This document shows positions 58,601 to 64,000 of a DNA stretch of 64,000 bases, in pieces. The translations under genes and the position numbers were made by a program. The notes under the pieces were generated by a model. It ran no database searches. It was given only the letters and a program-made list of their open reading frames with translations, and was not told the origin of the DNA. Source of the DNA: Phorcus lineatus (lineage: Eukaryota; Mollusca; Gastropoda; Trochida; Trochidae); the NCBI GenBank assembly GCA_921293015.1, contig OV121087.1, forward strand, positions 8,134,501 through 8,198,500. The letters are read 5' to 3'. Position 1 is the stretch's first letter. The number at the start of each line of letters is the position of its first letter.

Positions 58601-61600
58601 TCACTACACAAGTTTAACATTTACATAAAAAGTTAAAATTTTAATATTACTCTGAATGATTCTTTGCATCAGTAATACATTATTCATTCACTTCCCAAAT
58701 TGCCCCTATAACCGATGATAATAAAGCCAAATCAAAACGATGTCGATGTCTTCTAACTGCTAACTGCTAAGTGCACATGCACTTAAATCTTCATACACAC
58801 CTGATTCTCACTACACTTGGTGCATATACACACCTGAATGTCACTACACCGCAAACGGCGATTTTAAATCTCATTAAAGCTGACACATTTTTAATTCCTT
58901 TTACAAAAGGACCAAATTCACACAATTTGCACACGTATTTACTATCCATCTTCGTCAGTCATACACGACGGAACAACTAAATCGTATGTATATCACATTC
59001 ATGAATATATTTTACCAATTTCTAACCCATGTATTGAAGCCGTGTATATTTCTCCAGCTATAGGGTTAGGGTTGATTTGGCCATTGTCGGGAATAACTTT
59101 GAGATTTAGCCTTTCGAAAGTTTTGATTAAGGCTTATCTACCTATTAATTAGCCTAATTACATAACTCGGTCTTCCTGCCTGTAGCATTAGTTTTTATCT
59201 AGCTAATGTCGGGAATATTAACGACACTTTGCATCTCTGCCGCTAGTATTCGAATTTATATAGCAAATGTCGGGAATATTAATGAAATTTGGCGTCTCCG
59301 CCGCTAGTTTTCGAATTTATGTAGCTGATGTCGGAAATATCTTTAAAACTTTGTCTTTCTAAGAATAAGTTAAGGGTTACCGAGGTAATGTTCGAAATAT
59401 CTATGTAACCTAGCCCTGTTGCAGCTAGCAGAAGTGTTTATCTAGTTAGTGTCGGTGATATCAAATTTATCTTTTCTACATCACAGGTTTGGCTTTGTAT
59501 ATCTGGGAGGGGTCGGGAATAACTGTAGATTAATGAAACTATCGTCTTCTAGATACACAAAGTGAATCAACATCTCAATTTGACCTTAAATCTCACTATA
59601 CAGCACACACACACCTGAATCTCACTACACAAGTTTAACATTTACATAAAAAGTTAAAATCTTAATATTACTCTGAATGATTCTTTGTATCAGTAAAACA
59701 TTATTCATTCACTTCCCAAATTGCCCCTATAACCGATGATAATAAAGCCAAATCAAAACGATGTCGATGTCTTCTAACTGCTAAGTGCACATGCACTTAA
59801 ATCTTCATACACACCTGATTCTCACTACACTTGGTGCATATACACACCTGAATGTCACTACACCGCAAACGGCGATTTTAAATCTCATTAAAGCTGACAC
59901 ATTTTTAATTCCTTTTACAAAAGGACCAAATTCACACAATTTGCACACGTATTTACTATCCATCTTCGTCAGTCATACACGACGGAACAACTAAATCGTA
60001 TGTATATCACATTCATGAATATATTTTACCAATTTCTAACTCATGTATTGTAGCCGTGTATATTTCTCCAGCTATAGGGTTAGGGTTGATTTGGCAATTG
60101 TCGGGAATAACTTTGAGATTTAGCCTTTCGAAAGTTTTGATTAAGGCTTATCTACCTATTAATTAGCCTAATTACATAACTCGGTCTTCCTGCCTGTAGC
60201 ATTAGTTTTTATCTAGCTAATGTCGGGAATATTAACGACACTTTGCATCTCTGCCGCTAGTATTCGAATTTATATAGCAAATGTCGGGAATATTAATGAA
60301 ATTTGGCGTCTCCGCCGCTATAGTTTTCGAATTTATGTAGCTGATGTCGGAAATATCTTTAAAACTTTGTCTTTCTAAGAATAAGGTAAGGGTTACCGAG
60401 GTAATGTTCGAAATATCTATGTAACCTAGCCCTGTTGCAGCTAGCAGAAGTGTTTATCTAGTTAATGTCGGTGATATCAAATTTATCTTTTCTACATCAC
60501 AGGTTTGGCTTTATATATCTGGGAGGGGTCGGGAATAACTGTAGATTGATGAAACTATCGTCTTCTAGATACACAAAGTGAATCAACATCTCAATTTGAC
60601 CTTAAATCTCACTATACAGCACACACACACCTGAATCTCACTACACAAGTTTAACATTTACATACAAAAATAAAATCTTAATATTAATCTGAATGATTCT
60701 TTGTATCAGTAAAACATTATTCATTCACTTCCCAAATTGCCCCTATAACCGATGATAATAAAGACAAATCAAAACGATGTCGATGTCTTCTCACTACTAA
60801 GTGCACATGCACTTAAATCTTCATACACACCGGATTCTCACTACACTTGGTGCATATACACACCTGAATGTCACTACGCCGCAAACGGCGATTTTTAATC
60901 CCATTAAAGGTTACACATTTCTAATCCTTCTACAAAAGAACCTTATTCACACAATTAGCACACGTATTTACTATCCATCTTCGTCAGTCATACACGACGG
61001 ATCAACTAAATCGTATGCATATCACATTCATGAATATATTTTACCAATTTCTAACCCATGTATTGTAGCCGTGTATATTTCTCCAGCTATAGGGTTAGGG
61101 TTGATTTGGCAATTGTCGGGAATAACTTTGAGATTTAGCCTTTCGAAAGTTTTGATTAAGGCTTATCTACCTATTAATTAGCCTAATTACATAACTCGGT
61201 CTTCCTGCCTGTAGCATTAGTTTTTATCTAGCTAATGTCGGGAATATTAACCACACTTTGCATCTCTGCCGCTAGTATTCGAATTTATATAGCAAATGTC
61301 GGGAATATTAATGAAATTTGGCGTCTCCGCCGCTAGTTTTCGAATTTATGTAGCTGATGTCGGAAATATCTTTAAAACTTTGTCTTTCTAAGGATAAGTT
61401 AAGGGTTACCGAGGTAATGTTCGAAATATCTATGTAACCTAGCCCTGTTGCAGCTAGCAGAAATGTTTATCTAGTTAGTGTCGGTGATATCAAATTTATC
61501 TTTTCTACATCACAGGTTTGGCTTTATCTGGGAGGGGTCGGGAATAACTATAGATTAATGAAACTATCGTCTTCTAGTTACACAAAGTGAATCAACATCT

Positions 61601-62720
61601 CAAATTGACCTTAAATCTCACTATACAGCACACACACACCTGAATCTCACTACACAAGTTTAACATTTACATAAAAAGTTAAAATCTTAATATTACTCTG
61701 AATGATTCTTTGTATCAGTAAAACATTATTCATTCACTTCCCAAATTGCCCCTATAACCGATGATAATAAAGACAAATCAAAACGATGTCGATGTCTTCT
61801 CACTGCTAAGTGCACATGCACTTAAATCTTCATACACACCGGATTCTCACTACACTTGGTGCATATACACACCTGAATGTCACTACACCGCAAACGGCGA
61901 TTTTAAATCTCATTAAAGCTGACACATTTTTAATTCCTTTTACAAAAGGACCAAATTCACACAATTAGCACACGTATTTACTATCCATCTTCGTCAGTCA
62001 TACACGACGGATCAACTAAATCGTATGTATATCACATTCATGAATATATTTTACCAATTTCTAACCCATGTATTGTAGCCGTGTATATTTTTCCAGCCAT
62101 AGGGTTAGGGTTGATTTGGCCATTGTCGGGAATAACTTTGAGATTTGGCCTTTTGAAAGTTTTGATTAAGGCTTATATCTACCTATTAATTAGCCTAATT
62201 ACATAACTCGGTCTTTCTGCCTGTAGCATTAGTTTTTATCTAGCTGATGTCGGGAATATTAACGACACTTTGCATCTCTGCCGCTAGTATTCAAATTTAC
62301 ACGGCAAATGTCTGGAATATTAATGAAATTTGGCGCCTCTGCCGCTAGTATTCGAATTTATGTAGCTGATGTCGGAAATATCTTTAAAACTTTGTCTTTC
62401 TAAGAATAAGTTAAGGGTTACCTTGGTTATGTTCGAAATATCTAAGTAATCTTCTGCATACACACCGGAATCTCACTACACTTGGTACACATACACACCT
62501 GAATCTCACTACACAGCAAACGGCGGCTTTTAATCTCATTAAAGCTGACATAATTTTTTATTCCTTCTACAGACAAGACTTATTAATTCACTAATCACAC
62601 GTAGTTAATATTCATATCGTCAGTCATACACACTCGATCGACTAATTTGTGTGTACGCCACATTTATGAATTTATCAAATTTTTAGCCAAGGTAAAATTG
62701 ATATTGTCGTGCATGGTATG

Positions 62721-64000
62721 TTAGAGTTAGTTAATTTCATTATCGTTGTAGGAATGATGTATAATTTGTAAGTTACTCACTTCATATAATATTTCTGCTA
62801 AATATAAAAAAATAATAAGTTCTGAAACAGTGTCATACTTTGATAATGTTTTATGAAACAGACTTAGTACAATAATTGTGTACATAAGTTAGAATCCAAT
62901 TGTGTTATTCTTAAATGATGGAAGGAAACTGTTACGTTCAGAGGCTAAGATTTGGGTATTCATATTTCTGTAGCTATTAGTAGCATTTCTTATGTTCTTC
63001 CGGGGCATAGTTGCATTATTCCAATCAGCTTTAAACTGTGAGATAGTAAAATTTTAATAAACTCGCTTTAAAACAATTGTTTCTTTCAATAGACTCTAAC
63101 ACATTTCTTTCAGTACCATATAATTGGTTGAATCATTTCAATCATCTAAATTAATGTCAGCATGTTGTAGACATCGCATTTGTCTTAACACGAATCCCAC
63201 TCCAGCATGTCAACATGTTTTTAAATAAACTGCATGAAAGAAGGGTCAAGCGTATGTTTTACATATGTTTTAATTCTGACTTGGCAATCACATGCAATGA
63301 TGCATTGACATAAAAAAACCAGTATGAAATATTAAGAAAATGAAAGAGTCACACCTTCACATGATGTTTGATCCAAAACAAGTTTCACTGGGGTAGGAAT
63401 TTTGGTGTTTTTTTAAAAAATAATTTTCATAATTTCATGCTAGAGTCAGTTGTTCATGAGATGTTAAAACACGACAGGACCATCAGAGAATGCAGTAAGC
63501 CAGTCGGGCCTTTCAGGCCTCATTACCTATAAAGTAAGAACTTTACAGACACATCAGCAAATTTACCCTACAAGGGATAAAAAAAACATATATCAGATAC
63601 ATTTTATTCTGAGTGTGGCAAAATATTTACAGATATTTTTTGTCAAGTTTATTTAAGCCTTGATCTGGAGGTATATATACACAAATATCATGTAATATAT
63701 AGCATTATAAGGCTGGGGCAATGGTATCATAATCCCATTGCTTAGGTGCATGTACACATTTCACCTTTTTTAAGCTGTTTACTTCTTCAGGAAAATATGA
63801 AAAGAGTTATTAGGGTGTGGTCCCTTATAAGATGTTTTGATCCTGAATGGGGTTTTAGACCATAGCCCCTTAATACAAAAGAGTAATAGGGGCCACAGGG
63901 TCACCAAATCAATAAGTCATAGTCACTATTTGCCAAGGAGGCTGTTCACATCATTTCATCTTTCTAAGCCTCTTGCTTCTGGAGAAGAAAATGAAGATAG
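62721..64000. other. AT-rich sequence right of the satellite
   Basis: No gene, RNA gene or mobile element that I can support up to the window edge. Confidence 0.4.

Larger units (their letters stand above)
47220..62720. repeat. satellite array, ~1,015-bp unit, about 15 copies
   Basis: The same unit recurs with spacing 1,014, 1,014, 1,016, (truncated then full), 1,016, 1,014, 1,016, 1,023, 1,021, 1,014 and 1,016, anchored at GTGCACATGCACTTAAATCT (48,371, 49,385, 50,399, 51,415, 52,435, 52,670, 53,680, 54,696, 55,710, 56,726, 57,749, 58,770, 59,784, 60,800 and about 61,809). Central copies differ at only a few per cent of sites by eye. The first (47,220-48,370) and last (after 62,100) are clearly diverged. 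One half of each unit holds 61-bp monomers and the other CACTACAC motifs. A 69-codon frame per unit shows no sign of being a gene. Confidence 0.97.

Noticed and set aside
48372..60999. Identical 69-codon frames once per satellite unit
   Set aside because: They recur because the unit recurs, have no recognisable motif and end variably at the edges; nothing indicates translation.
47220..62720. CRISPR-like array
   Set aside because: Units are ~1 kb and contiguous, with no unique spacers; the genome is eukaryotic.

Overview
The window looks like nuclear DNA of a marine lophotrochozoan, most likely a mollusc. It is AT-rich and intron-rich. It carries Tc1, mariner and MITE DNA transposons, non-LTR retrotransposon fragments and a large satellite. 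Species cannot be read from it.

Left third (1,007-22,577, minus strand): one protein-coding gene, a VIT + von Willebrand factor A protein resembling VWA5A. I traced 16 coding exons by hand. All introns are GT-AG and all exon phases agree, except for one extra base in exon 7 that would truncate the protein inside the VWA domain. Without that base the model is 785 residues. The introns are full of insertions: a Tc1 element with perfect 25-bp inverted repeats (intron 15), a broken mariner (intron 14), a CR1-like LINE tail inside a 19-bp minisatellite (intron 12), a 5'-truncated LINE with a 732-codon open frame flanked by a roughly 598-bp direct duplication (intron 9), and a TTAA-flanked MITE beside the exon 3 donor (intron 3). 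The 5' end of the last exon, with its splice acceptor, has been multiplied into an approximately 80-bp tandem repeat.

Middle (22,600-46,700): no gene that I can support. It holds MITEs (23.6, 26.7, 37.8 and 45.3 kb), a poly-A retro-insertion with a 17-bp target duplication (28.7 kb), an old mariner relic (35.8-36.7 kb), a 183-bp tandem duplication, diverged dispersed repeats and microsatellites.

Right (about 47,220-62,720): a satellite array of about 15 copies of a ~1,015-bp unit. Half of each unit is built from eight diverged 61-bp monomers, and the other half carries repeated CACTACAC motifs. The central copies are nearly identical and both edges are diverged. Two sequence subtypes alternate along the array, which suggests multi-unit duplication. 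The last ~1.3 kb is unremarkable AT-rich sequence.

No bacterial-type operon, CRISPR array or defence system is present. The most notable items are the satellite's nested periodicity, the LINE with its very long flanking duplication, the exon-derived tandem repeat and the single-base frameshift in an otherwise intact gene.
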